This document shows, in pieces, positions 21,946-32,924 of a DNA stretch of 64,000 nt. Positions within the stretch are counted from its first letter, which is position 1. Each line of letters starts with the position of its first letter. This stretch comes from Ascarosepion bandense. Lineage: Eukaryota > Mollusca > Cephalopoda > Sepiida > Sepiidae. The DNA lies in contig JBBBDQ010000421.1 of NCBI GenBank assembly GCA_037127315.1, positions 4,135,501 to 4,199,500 on the forward strand, in the 5' to 3' direction. A program made the translations under genes and the position numbers. Below the pieces are notes generated by a model. It ran no database searches. It saw nothing but the letters and a program-made list of their open reading frames with translations, and was not told where the DNA came from.

Positions 21946-22900
21946 TTTACTGGTTTATTTAATTAAGAAAAATCCCTGGATAGATATGATCCCGTACATT
22001 CTGAGAAAAATCCCTGGAGAGTTATAATCCCCTACATTCTAATGAAGACCAATTATTTTAAGTTATTATTTAGTTCTTGCTACTATTATTTGTTATTTAA
22101 AATATAAAAGAACTTTCTTGTTTGATATCACAAATAAACAAGAAATATTTTTCTATACATTATACTTATCTTGTTGTATCAGCAGAGAATTAGAGACATG
22201 TTATATCGACTGTTTCAGAATATGCAAACATACCCCAAGGCCTTCTCTATTTATATAAACATACACCAAGGCCTTCTCTCAGCTTTTTATCAACCAAACA
22301 TATCATCCCACATTGTTTCATTTCCAGTCTATGTTCACAAGGAAATGAACAGTGACATTAATGCTATGGTGAAGAATGTAAAGCATGAATCCAGTTTCTT
22401 ATAATCTTGATGGCTTATTCAGGATTCTACATTCACTGACACAGACTGGGGGTAGACAGGTGACACTTGAGATAGCTTATGTTACTTCTATGATAACAGA
22501 CTAACATGAGATTTTCCCTTCAGCCTGTGAAAACCCTGACTCTCCTGCCACATCTCTGCTCATCTCTACATCATGATAGATGGCTGACAACACCATAATG
22601 GGTGGTCTGGAACTCTCAATAGCCAGCTTGGACCCCACTAACAAATGGCATCAAAACTACCTGTCTGCAAGTAGAGCATTTTAACTTCTGACCAAGTTGC
22701 ATTTGTCCCACAAATTTTTTATTTAATCATTATTTGATATCTTTTTGGTCAGTTGGGGTGAAGATCTTACTGCATGCATTTTACTGATGGCCATAAAAAC
22801 CACTCACTTTAGACTCAAGATAAAATCATTTACCGTTCCTTTCTATCTGGGTGCCTTCATGCAATTATGTAAGGAAGCAATTGCACTACTTTTATGCTTA
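21946..22900. other. Sequence without a supported gene
   Basis: A 77-codon frame at 22171-22404 contains an internal duplication (CAAGGCCTTCTCT twice) and an internal acceptor-like CATTTCCAG. I cannot decide between coding and chance. Nothing else stands out. Confidence 0.4.
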
Positions 22901-22992
22901 GTTTGTGGTGCATTGGATATCAACTCGGAATGAAAAATAGGGGAGCCGAGTTCGAATTCCAGACAAATTCATTGCATTCACTTATAATTATG
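22901..22992 (+). mobile_element. tRNA-headed SINE, 5' fragment
   Basis: Head region only: GTTTGTGGTGCATTGGATAT, then GAGCCGAGTTCGAATTCC and the CATTGCATTCACTTA block, after which similarity stops. Confidence 0.7.
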
Positions 22993-23059
22993 GCTATAAA
23001 ATACAGATTTTGAAAGCTTTTTTTGAAATGTAATTTAACTTGAGAACATAAGTGATCAC

Positions 23060-23640
23060 AGCTTCTTTACTTTCTGCAAATTGCTATGCCCTTTGAGAGA
23101 GATATTACTGTGGATTCTTATTGTCTTCTTTGCCATTTTGAATTCAGAATTGACATTCTCTGAGAATGTCTACCCTGCTATTTAACCCTTAGTTTTGGGG
23201 TAAAGATATGGGTTCATCCCTTTCCAAAGGGTGTTAGTACTAAACTGAATGCAACAGATGAGGCCAGAATTTAAACTCGGCTCACCAATTCCACTTTCTG
23301 TGATGATAACCATTATTCTACACACACACTGTTTTCAAGTATCTCATTGCTTGAGGAATTACACAATCATGGCTTCTGACAGACACCATTTCTTTGTTAT
23401 CCATCAATTGCTACAATATCTTGAGGAAATTGGAGTGTTTTTCCATTCCCTGAAAAACATAAGCGATCATGGCTCTCCACAGATTACTTTTCTTTATTAT
23501 TTGAAAATTACCATGCTTTCTTTGGAAAAAATATTGAAGCAGTTTCCCTCTACCTTCTCTAAGAGTTTTGAATTCAGAGTAGTCCTTCTCCTAGGCTGGC
23601 TACCACCCAATTCTCGATGGTACATTTTACCCAACTATTT
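23060..23640 (-). repeat. Diverged SINE-like copies (two in series)
   Basis: The minus strand near 23170-23320 has GAGCCGAGTTTAAATTCTGG, CCTTTGGAAAGGGAT and GGGTTAAATAGCAGGG, the body of the SINE in a variant form. The sequence 23060-23200 (GAATTCAGAATTGACATT) is echoed at 23400-23620 (GAATTCAGAGTAGTCCTTCT) and 24830-25010, suggesting a related family with another tail. Confidence 0.5.
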
Positions 23641-23644
23641 ATCT

Positions 23645-24640
23645 ATCAGGTTCTAGATAAGAACAGCAAGTCATGGGTAGTACTATTAGATATCTTGAAA
23701 ATATTTGACAGTGTTTAGCATACTGGCCTTCTCTACAAGCTCAGGGGCTATTGTGTCTCTGACTGGATATTTGGCTTCATCTAACCATTCTTAACAAATG
23801 GTATAATGAAAATTGTACTGAATGAACACACTTATAAATCATTTCACATTCATGCAGGGGTCTCCAGAGCTTCATCCTATGTTGTTTCTTGTCTTTATCA
23901 ACAACCTTCCTTATGCCATCATCACTCAATATTTATGCTGATGACACAGCTATTTATTCTAGCTTTAATTGTAAGACTAAAAGGTACAACAAAGGAAAAC
24001 TGGCTGCTGATTTTGAAAATTACCTCTAATCAGTGGTTTACTGGGGCAAGAAATGGCTTGAAAATTCCCCCACTACCACCTCCATTGCAAAACTGCTATC
24101 TTTTAATTGCCATGAAGAATCTTTCTTGCCTTTTATCAGCATGGCTGATACTAACCCTCAAGAGAGCAATACATTACTGCTATATATTTCAAGGTTCTCA
24201 ACAAAAACAAAAGAAGTGTCTGTAATGATATTGATCCTGATCTGGCACTTTTCCCCTACTGTGATGTGGATTCCCTTTTCTAAGAATATTTTTATGGTAG
24301 TTGTCCTAATGAGCTCTCCTCCTTAGTATCTTGACTGCATGAATTTAAACATACCCCTAAAATGGCAACTGGGTCTCATTGTTTTACTGTTGAACTAGCT
24401 TAAGGTAAAAATAAGTTCTATTCTAATAGTTTATTTTCTCACACTTTTTTGATTGTGGAACTCTTTTCTAGTTTCTTGCTTCACTGCCATCTGTAATCTT
24501 TAAAGATTTAAATGCAATGTCATTAACCATCTTTTGTTTTCCAGAGTTCTGTTCTTATATTGTCCTTTCTCATTGCTAAAGTTTTCTTATTCTCTTTCAC
24601 TCTCATTAAGCCTTTGCATCTTAGTGGCATTATTTCCTTC
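23645..24640 (+). pseudogene. Old jockey/CR1-like LINE, RT to 3' end
   Basis: Fragments in several frames: VVLLDILKIFDSV (first catalytic block), HTGLLYKLRGY, a damaged PQGS block near 23855, and YADDTAIYSS at about 23936-23965 with the intact YADD box. C-terminal remnants and the 3' UTR follow, all rich in stops. It is more diverged than the copies at 49-56 kb. Confidence 0.75.
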
Positions 24641-24654
24641 AAATGATAAAAAAA

Positions 24655-25010
24655 ATGTACTCTGAGAAGATATGGATATATGGCTATCCCGAAGGTGCTA
24701 GAACAAAATTGAATACAACAGACTAGGCTGAAATTTGAACTTTGCTTTCCAATTCCATTTTCTGCAATGATAACCATTATGTTACCCATGCATCACGCTC
24801 TTATCTTTCTTTTTGTTCATGCCATTTTTTTCAGTTGTGACTCACCATACCCCTCTACTTTTCTTTATTATTTGTAAACTGACATGAATTTTACAAAAGA
24901 TAGTGAAGCAGTTTCCTATTGCCTTCTCTGTTATTCTTAATTTAGTATAATCCTTCTCCTAGACTGAATAGCACCCAAGGCTATAAAGGTCATTCTACTC
25001 TTAGCACATA
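24655..25010 (-). repeat. Diverged SINE-like copy
   Basis: The minus strand holds a head-like block (ATGGTTATCATTGCAGAAAA, AAGTTCAAATTTCAG) at 24700-24790. The tail block shared with 23060-23640 (CCTTCTCCTAGACTGAATAG on +) lies at 24830-25010. Confidence 0.4.
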
Positions 25011-25550
25011 GTTAGTTCATCTAACTCATGCCTTTCCAAAATCTAGATAATTAGACTTGATTATGAAAATATTGGTCAGTTTATTTTAACACCACCAGCT
25101 TGAAATTAATTTTTTTCAGCAGAATTCAAATCCCATTAGAATTTTTTTTTCTTTTTTGAGGTTTAAGGAATAATTTAGAAAAATGAATAATGTTCTTTCA
25201 TTCTGTTCCTGGAAATAGAACATTGAAAATGAATGCATTGGCTGACTAACTCTGAAAGAGCAAAGGTAAATAGAAAAATACCAAACTGCCTTACCAAAAT
25301 GACCCAGTATATTAGTTTGGAGGCTAGATATATTTTCTGCAAATGAGAATTTCTTAAATTAACGCAAGCACTGTTCTTCTCAAGAGTAACTATGGCATTA
25401 GAAAAGAAACACAGTGAAATAAAAACAAAATTCATGATCAAAGGGCTGTGATCAGACAAAAACTGAAAGGTGATACTCTCTTATAAGCCATAAATCCCAG
25501 GAAAGAGAAATTGATAAAATTGTTCTTTATTCTTCTTTCTTTCTTTACCT
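25011..25550. other. AT-rich stretch, no gene called
   Basis: A 94-codon minus frame (25175-25459) has no family resemblance that I trust. Confidence 0.4.
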
Positions 25551-25553
25551 TTA

Positions 25554-25591
<38 letters not shown>

Positions 25592-25967
25592 TCTCTATTT
25601 CTTTCTCTTTCCATCTATCTCAATTATTCATCATTACTCTTTTCATTCCTTCAAATACTCTTTTCATTTTAACATTAACATTAGTCTCTCTTTCTCCCCA
25701 CCCTCTCCCTTCAGCACAACACCATTATTCCTCTCTGTTCACTTTTGCCATCTCTCGTTTCACTCTTTCTATTTCTGTTTTTCCTCTTAAAACTGTCTTT
25801 CCTATCTTCTCTCTCTTTTAGCTCATCAGCATTATCTCTCTTTCTTTTCAACACATTTTCATCCTTGCTTTCTCTTCTTAAAACTCTCTTTTTCACTCTC
25901 TTTTCCTCTCAATATATTACTCTTTTCTTTTGCTGTTCACTGCCTTCCTATTCTATCTTAAACCATC

Positions 25968-25970
<3 letters not shown>
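25551..25970. repeat. Pyrimidine-rich simple sequence with (TC)n core
   Basis: (CT)n at 25556-25584, then about 380 bp almost free of purine runs on the + strand (CTCTTT/TTCTCT words). Open frames here are compositional artefacts. Confidence 0.85.
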
Positions 25971-25998
<28 letters not shown>

Positions 25999-26379
25999 CA
26001 CTACTGGCCATAATTATTAGGCCATCCCAGTTTTTTAAAAGAAATGATGAATTTCATACTATTTTAGTGTTTATTGCCAAGTGGATAATTCTAAATGAAA
26101 ATAGAATTGTTCATTTGTTAATACTGTACAATAACACGTGCATCAAATGTTCTGGTGTCCAGTTTTTGTGCTCACTTCCCCATGCTAGTCTCTTCCTCTT
26201 ATTGGCTGGCCGAAGTAAAGGCTTCCAGGCTGCCTTTTAAAATTTTACAAAGTAATAATAACAAAAGAACTATTCTATTTTCATTTAGAATTATCCACTT
26301 GGCAATAAACACTAAAAATAGTATGAAATACATCATTTTTTTAAAAGTTGGGGTAGCCTAATAATTATGGCCAGTAGTG
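25999..26379. mobile_element. MITE of Tc1 type with 113-bp terminal inverted repeats
   Basis: The arms 25999-26112 and 26267-26379 are near-perfect inverted copies (left end CACTACTGGCCATAATTATT, right end its complement). The element is flanked by TA on both sides (25997-25998 and 26380-26381), the Tc1/mariner target. The 154-bp centre has no coding capacity. Confidence 0.9.
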
Positions 26380-26514
26380 TATGTGTGTGTGTGTGTGTGT
26401 GTGGTATATCATGCAATTTCAGTACTTGATACATGGTACACCATTATGCATGAAGTAATAGCGTTCTTGGCTTAGCAATTAAATATAACTCAGCTAATTT
26501 GCATAGGATACCAA

Positions 26515-26515
<1 letters not shown>

Positions 26516-26570
<55 letters not shown>
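26516..26570. repeat. (TA)n microsatellite
   Basis: Long uninterrupted TA run next to the fold-back element. Confidence 0.95.
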
Positions 26571-26571
<1 letters not shown>

Positions 26572-26607
26572 ATATTTGGACAGCAATCTCTCTTTTATGC
26601 AGGTTTC

Positions 26608-27477
26608 ATTAAAAATGACAGACTAGGTGTGATGGTTAAGTTTTTTAGGTAATTTTTCATATGATCTTATTTTTATTTTCTTTTGAGGACATAAATTATA
26701 TAAAAATTGCCTAAAAGTTTTGTTTATCTGAGCGCTTTTGGCTATACTTTTAGCCATTTTCGAGGAATAATGTTATTATACGTGTAACAGAATGTATGTT
26801 GTGTTATGTATAATGTGGAGAAGTGGTATGTGTTATGTACCAAACATGGTAAGCATGTTTGTTAGCGTGTTCGTAGTTGATGTTATTGAGTGTTGGGTTT
26901 TTCATTTTTTATTAATAAGGCCTTCATTATATTTAGTCTTTCTTTGCATGTGGATGATGTTATGATATTTGTGTGATCGACAAGTATGTTTTAGATAAGG
27001 TTTGGTAGGTTCCCGTGTGTGTTTAAATTCGATTGAATTGAGCTCCGTTGAGAGAGATGCAGTATGAGTTTTCGAGTCAGTTTCATAGTCGTATGTCTTA
27101 TGAAACTAAGATTAATAACACAGTTCTTCAAGGAACATACAAATTTGTAAGTAATATTGGTTCATTGTAGTTTGGATCTCATGAGTGAATTGTTGTTTTT
27201 GAAAATGAGGTTAGCCATTTTAAATTTAATGATATATCAACTACGAACACGCTAACAACAGGCTTAGAGTGTTTGGCAAGCATGTTACATAATGTTACAT
27301 GTAAAATAACATTTATAAAATGAAAATAGCTAAAAGTTTTACCGAAAGTGCTCTGAGAAATAAAACTTATAGACAATTTTTATAATTTATGTTCTCAAAA
27401 GAAAAAAAAAACATAAGATCATTTGAAAAATTAGATAAAAAAAACTTAACCATCGCACTTTGTCTGTCATTTTTAAT
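26608..27477. mobile_element. 870-bp fold-back element, long imperfect inverted repeats
   Basis: The left arm 26608-26884 begins ATTAAAAATGACAGAC and ends near TTAGCGTGTTCGTAGTTGAT. The right arm 27234-27477 is its imperfect complement. The loop (26885-27233) has no ORF of note. (TA)n tracts border both sides. Class unknown. Confidence 0.8.
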
Positions 27478-27480
27478 TAA

Positions 27481-27511
<31 letters not shown>

Positions 27512-27528
27512 AGATCAGTATCACCCTA

Positions 27529-27836
27529 ATGTGCATTGTGGCGCAGTGGATATCGGCTCGGAACGAGAAATCGGGGAACCGAGTTCGAATTCCAGTTGAA
27601 TTCCTTGCATTCACTTACACGCAAATACCCTTGGGAAAGGTATTAATCCGTCTCTTCCTTCCAGTTATGGGTCAAATAACAGGACGGATTGGGTTCTATA
27701 GCCTTGGTCGGCAACCAGTCTACCGCAGAAAGCAATGGCAACCTACTGCGGGATAATATTCTGCCCAGTCAGTCATGTCTCTTTCGAGACATGATCGCCC
27801 AAAGCGTGTATCGCGCATGGCACTTAACTGACTGAT
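27529..27836 (+). mobile_element. Best-preserved tRNA-headed SINE (subfamily 1)
   Basis: ATGTGCATTGTGGCGCAGTG head. A-box TGGCGCAGTGGATATCGG, B-box GAGTTCGAATTCC, body TACCCTTGGGAAAGGTATTA, internal ACCAGTCTACCGCAGAAAGC, and end TGGCACTTAACTGACTGATC. It keeps many CG dinucleotides, so it is probably young. The direct repeat ATCACCCTAAT follows at 27834-27844 and a matching TATCACCCTAAT precedes at 27518-27529: a clear target-site duplication. Confidence 0.95.
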
Positions 27837-27961
27837 CACCCTAATCAAGGCAGTGAAGCCAATAAAACACAAGAAGTAACAAAGTGTTAAAGAATTAAGA
27901 AGAGAAGCAATAATGATGAGCAGAAAAAAAAAAGCGTAACCAGGAATACAGTAGATAGTGA

Positions 27962-28315
27962 TTAACATCGCATTTAAATATTTTGCAGATTAAAGCTGAC
28001 TGGAAAGTATGGAGCTGGAAGGGAGTTCCACAGGTGGAGAAGTGTGGGGGAAGAAACTGTTAGCATAGAATATATGGCTACATTTAGCCAGCTGAACTGT
28101 AAATTGAGAAGATTGATAACACCTAATATTGCACTTAAATTTGTAACATCTACGTACCATAGTGAAGAGCTCATCCAGACAATTAATATAAAAGTATTTA
28201 TAAAAAAGGCACGGGGGGGGGGCAACCTTACAGTGGTAGGTAGGTGACTGATGCTGAACTGCCAAATCAGGACCAATAATTTGATTGTTTTTTTAATCTT
28301 ATTAAGGAGCTCAGG
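27962..28315 (-). mobile_element. jockey/CR1-like LINE, old C-terminal fragment
   Basis: The minus strand carries the WNSLP-type motif (LWNSLPAPYFP near 28010-28040), KYFYINCLDEL (corresponding to KYFHGFCSDEL) and a degraded run to 28315. A G-run (28209-28217) disrupts the frame. The 3' UTR is not recognisable. Confidence 0.65.
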
Positions 28316-28985
28316 GTAAATAGCATTTGGCAGCTGTATTCTAATATTTATTTGTTTTGATTAACTTATTTAAATTAAATTTTAAATATTTTTGGAGTGA
28401 CTGTTGTTGACTGATGTTTATTTCCTTATTTTCCATATTTTTGGTGTGATTTGCTTTTTGTTTTATTCTCCCAGATATGTTTAGAAAAAAATTGTTTACA
28501 ATATATGCAAACAGTACAATGTTTTCTAAATATAAAAAAAAGCATGTAAACATAAAAACTGAAACTCTGTCTGGGAGAAAAATAGCTATAATTCCCTTCC
28601 CAGACCAAAACAATCTACTAAATAAATGATCAGAACTAATCTCAAAATGCAGACACAAAAGCGAATTTTACTATGCTACTTAAAAATCAAAAACTGAAAA
28701 TGAACAAATATAAATGAAAATAAATAAGATAAACAACAAGTAAAATAAATTAATCCAAAAAAATAAGTAAATTAACCAAGTAAATAATAAAGAAGTTAAC
28801 AAAGCCCACCAAAATAACCATTAGAAGAATACAACAGACTACCCATAATATAATAAACTACTTACCATACATAACTTACCTGTATATATAAAAAGTTGAG
28901 CAAAAACCAATGCACATAGCCTGATGATTGTGCTTAGCATGAAACATAATGTCACCTCTAGGTGTTGACTCCAATGTCAGCTTTC

Positions 28986-29031
<46 letters not shown>

Positions 29032-29660
29032 ATTAGGTTGTTAGAAAAATAATTGCCTATTTCAGAAACAATTGTATTCTTAAAAATTAAATGTAGAAAT
29101 GTTAAAAATAGTCAACATATGAGCCTTGAGCATCTATGTACCTCTACCATCAACAGACGAGATTATTTATTGGCGGTGATGCAACGAAATCTTTGAAAGC
29201 TAATTCCACCTCTGGTCTGGATCCAAAATTTTAACCATTTAAAAATGTGCTTAAGTGCTTTAAAATATATATATATATATATATATTGGTTTATATATGA
29301 ATAGAATATATACTCTTTGTAAGTAATAATTTTGTAGATCAGGTTTCATTGACATATTTTTGTAATGTGTGTTTTGTTGAGAGTCAGATGTATTGCTGTA
29401 TGTATTTTTTCCCAAAAGTGTATTCCTTCAAAAATGTATTGCTGATAATATTTTTTCTTCAAAAATGAATTCCTTCTATTTTTATACTTTCATAGTGTTT
29501 TGACCACAGTTCAGAGGTTAATTATTTGTCCATAACTGGGATCTTAACAAGTACTAACACCCTGGGTCAGGGTGAACCTGGGAACAAAAGCAATAAAGAG
29601 GTGGTTCCATGCTCCTCACAGCCTCCCAATCAGAAGCCTTGCTGCCAGATGCAGTTTATC
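28316..29660. other. AT-rich stretch with microsatellites
   Basis: It contains (TA)(TG)n at 28988-29023 and (TA)n at 29265-29286. A dispersed motif (GCCTGATGATTGTGCTTAGC) at 28918-28990 is related to 642-715. No gene seen. Confidence 0.45.
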
Positions 29661-29665
29661 ATCAT

Positions 29666-29670
29666 ACCCA

Positions 29671-29732
<62 letters not shown>

Positions 29733-29748
29733 GTGTGTGTGTGTGTGT
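29666..29748. repeat. (TA)n(TG)n compound microsatellite
   Basis: TA run followed by about 28 TG units with one CG interruption. Confidence 0.95.
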
Positions 29749-29759
29749 TAGTAGAATAT

Positions 29760-30765
29760 ATAATAATATTAGAAACAAAAGTTGATTAGACAAAATGGAA
29801 CATTTATAAACAACATGTTTCACCAAAAGCGTCTGCTCTCTTTGACTTCCTCAGGTTAGAATGACAGAAAGACAAAACTGTATGTAATAAAAAATTACTT
29901 GGTATCTCTGATGATAAGTGGGTATCATAAATCAAATTAAATTAATTTACCTTCTCACCACCAATGTCCAAACTCAAGAGAGTGTCACTTTGTTTTATAT
30001 ATTCACATATATACCTATATTCTATATTAGAGCCATTTGGTGTAATTGGATTTGAAATCAGTCCACAAAAGCAAAGCCTGCAAAATTCACAGTAGAAAAA
30101 TGCAAAAATATAATAATTCACAAATAATAATTTTGACAATCATAACAAAATTAAACCCGTAATCCTATGTACCAACTCCATAATAGCCCACATAAGAACA
30201 AACTTGTTAAGCCTTGACATAAAATTCAACACAACTTCTAAAACAAGAGATAGAGTTAGCATCAGACAAGATAGCAACAACAACAGAACAGGGGTGGGAT
30301 TATAAAAAATAGACGAAACAAACTCCCATTGATGTACATCAGCAAAACATCCAGAAACCTAAAAAAAAAAATTATGTAAACACTGCAGAGATATTCTGCA
30401 TAGTAAAGTTCTGAATGCACTAATAGTTCACCATCATACATCTAATCTCAGTTTTAACTTAAAAAATTTCAGTCTAATCACAAGAGAACAGGATTCACTG
30501 AGAAGGAAATGCATTGAGAGCATGCTAATCCCACTGCTCTCAGTGTCTGAGTGTGTGTATATAAACAAACAAACAAAAATAAAACACAAACCAGACAAAC
30601 CAATGCAACTTATATCCAGGAAAAACAGTTCACCCCACAAACTAAAAAAATAGGACTAAAATATCCTCTCTATTAAAATAAAGTGGTGATAACCTGTGAG
30701 GAAGATGGCAGGGATACACTTGTGGATGAGTTTGTGTGCATGATATATATGTAATTACTAACCAG
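29760..30765. other. AT-rich stretch, no gene called
   Basis: Near 29820-29860 a phrase of the type CACCAAAAGCGTCTGCTCTC...CTTCCTCAGGTTAGAA resembles tails of unidentified retroelements. No domain was recognised in the 65-68 codon frames on the minus strand. Confidence 0.35.
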
Positions 30766-30770
30766 TTATT

Positions 30771-30992
30771 GTCAGATTGGAAACAAAGTTCAAATTTCAG
30801 TTGAATTCATTGCATTCACTTATGCACAAATACACTTGGGAAAGATATTAATCCATCTCTTCCCTCCAGTCATGGGTTAAATAACAGGACAGATTGTGTT
30901 CTACAGCCTTAGGTGGTAACCAGTCTACCACAGAAAGTAATGGCAACCTACTGCGGGATAATCTTATGCTCAGTCAGTCATGTATCTTAGAC
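30771..30992 (+). mobile_element. tRNA-headed SINE lacking its 5' head
   Basis: Starts at the B-box region (AAGTTCAAATTTCAGTTGAA) and runs to CAGTCAGTCATGTATCTTAG. It lacks the A-box and the last part of the tail. Confidence 0.85.
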
Positions 30993-31479
30993 CATTAAGC
31001 AGTTGTATCAAAAAGTATTCAGTACATATTTAATGTAAAGATTTTGAATATTTGAATTCAGAAGGTCAACCAATTAGGCTATCTTGGTTTCAACCTTTCA
31101 ACATCTTCAGGCATTTTATATTAACTGATTATCTAACACTTTTTTCAAACACATAACAGGAACTTCCAGAACACTTCACTGAAAGTTTCAAATAAGGAAG
31201 AGGCTGCTCAAGAACAGTAAACATTTTCTTCCGGATTAGTACAATCCTAAAATATATTTTATGAGCTGTTTACATCCAGACATTACTTCGGACCTTACAT
31301 TTACCAACCTTTCTCCTTCTGGAAATGATACTATAGCTAACTTTTCTTCAATCTGCAGGCATCACCACCATTGCAAGGTGTGGTCTTTTTTAATATGGAC
31401 CATGTTACATAAGTGTCTTTGTCATTTTTTTTCTTTAAATTTTTACTCATGGTTGGCTAATTAGGTACTATTTTAAACT

Positions 31480-31730
31480 TCGATTTGTGATATATATGTA
31501 AATATATGAAACTAAGTAGTTATAGACATATATATCAAATACATAGAAAGATTCAATCACAATTTCCTCAATACGCAAAAATTACCAAAGAATAACCAAC
31601 ACAAAATGAAAGTGAACCTACAAGTGCGATAGAGTGGAGTAACTTAAAAACCTATTTAACAAGTAATTTAAATTTATTTTTATGATGGCATTTAAAAACG
31701 ATTAAAAAAATTTATCTGGTTTGATAGTTT
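31480..31730. repeat. Dispersed copy of the satellite-like unit at 46.2-46.9 kb
   Basis: Shares AAGTAGTTATA, a CAATACGCAAAAATTACCAA block and the TTAATTTAAATTTATTTTTATG end with units at 46217-46310, 46504-46600 and 46720-46850. Confidence 0.55.
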
Positions 31731-32556
31731 GTATGAATTTGATTATTCTAATTTTTTCAACTAAGCATCTATTTTTAAAATTATTGGTATTTTGATATTT
31801 ACCTATAATCTTCCATTCAATGTGTGAGGACAGATTTCTGTCTTTTAGTTCCCAGAAATGTTTAGAAAGAGCAGTTTGATGTTTTAGGTGTGGTTTAGAG
31901 AAAAAGTGCTTAAAATTATTTAATCACTGTTTCCAGGGTTCAGCGGACATCCCCTTTGTTTTTTGTTTTTTTTCTCTCTTTTTTTGTTGAATACAAAATA
32001 ATACAAAAAATTGGGAATACAAAAAGTAGGGGAAATATTGCTTGGTTTATAATTTGTTCAGATTTCACTAAAAAATATAGCATGATAAGAACTCAATAAA
32101 AACAACATTTTATCCCCATTATTAGGAGAAATGAACAAAGTATTTTTTATTATTTTTAAAATTTTTTAATCCCTTCTGACATGTTCAAAATTTTGGTTAA
32201 AATCTTGCTTTTTTTTTTTACATCAGCGATTGATATTGAGTGATTTTACGTTTTTTCTGGTAAAAAAAATTACGTTGATTTGGAAATTCTTGCAAAAATC
32301 AAATAATTATTGTATTTTAATTACATTTTAATGACATTTTTGGGGCTTACTCACAAATGAATGAAATTATTTTATTCTACATGGTTCGTTAGATTTCCTT
32401 GTGCATTTTGTTCGGTATTCATCCAAATTTTGGATAAAATTGATTGCTGGTCTTCATTTTTTTGTTGGCCCTTTGTCAAACTTATATATAATCTTGGTTT
32501 TACTTTCAAGTTTGAAACTTTAAAGAACAATTTCTCAATCCCACCCTTTACTCAGA
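31731..32556. other. AT-rich stretch, no gene called
   Basis: It has a 66-codon frame (32361-32561) of hydrophobic composition without resemblance to known domains. It may be the 5' part of the possible hAT relic that follows. Confidence 0.35.
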
Positions 32557-32880
32557 GATGAAGAGAGTAAAACCAAGTGGTTCTCAGTTTCAGGGACAGA
32601 AAAAAAGACAAAAAAGTAAGATGATGAAAGACAAAGAAGAGCATTGGAAGCTTTTTTAAAGAAGGAATTAAAAACACAAATTGCACCTGCAGCTGCAGAA
32701 AGAGATCATGAACACAAGGATTAGTTAGTATAACTATCAGAATCCGAGGAAGAATGAAGATGAGTAGGATCTGAGTGAAAATAAAGAAGAACTGGTTTTG
32801 AGTGGGAATAAAGATGAGACAGAACCTTTTAGAGAAAAAAAAAAAATAGGATTAAAAGAAGAAAAGTAAATATAAAAACA
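32557..32880 (+). pseudogene. Possible hAT/ZMYM-like N-terminal relic
   Basis: The sequence reads MKRVKPSGSQFQGQKKRQK with a following Lys/Glu-rich stretch, the way many hAT-derived (DUF4371/ZMYM1-like) proteins begin. It is frameshifted within 40 codons, and acidic repeats (EEEWDEDE-like) follow in broken frames. No catalytic region is present. Confidence 0.35.
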
Positions 32881-32924
32881 TCTTAACTTTAGTTATTTCC
32901 TCCATAAAGAAATTTATTTACTGT

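Noticed and set aside
22171..22404. 77-codon protein gene
   Set aside because: Contains an internal sequence duplication and no known domain; length is within chance for AT-rich DNA given the number of frames.
25711..26020. Open frames in the pyrimidine-rich block
   Set aside because: Low-complexity composition (Ser/Leu/Phe on one strand, Lys/Arg/Glu on the other) explains the lack of stops.
27529..27600. tRNA gene
   Set aside because: The A-box and B-box are present, but the sequence continues into a repeated SINE body and tail; no acceptor stem pairing expected of a functional tRNA was seen. The same holds for all SINE heads in the window.
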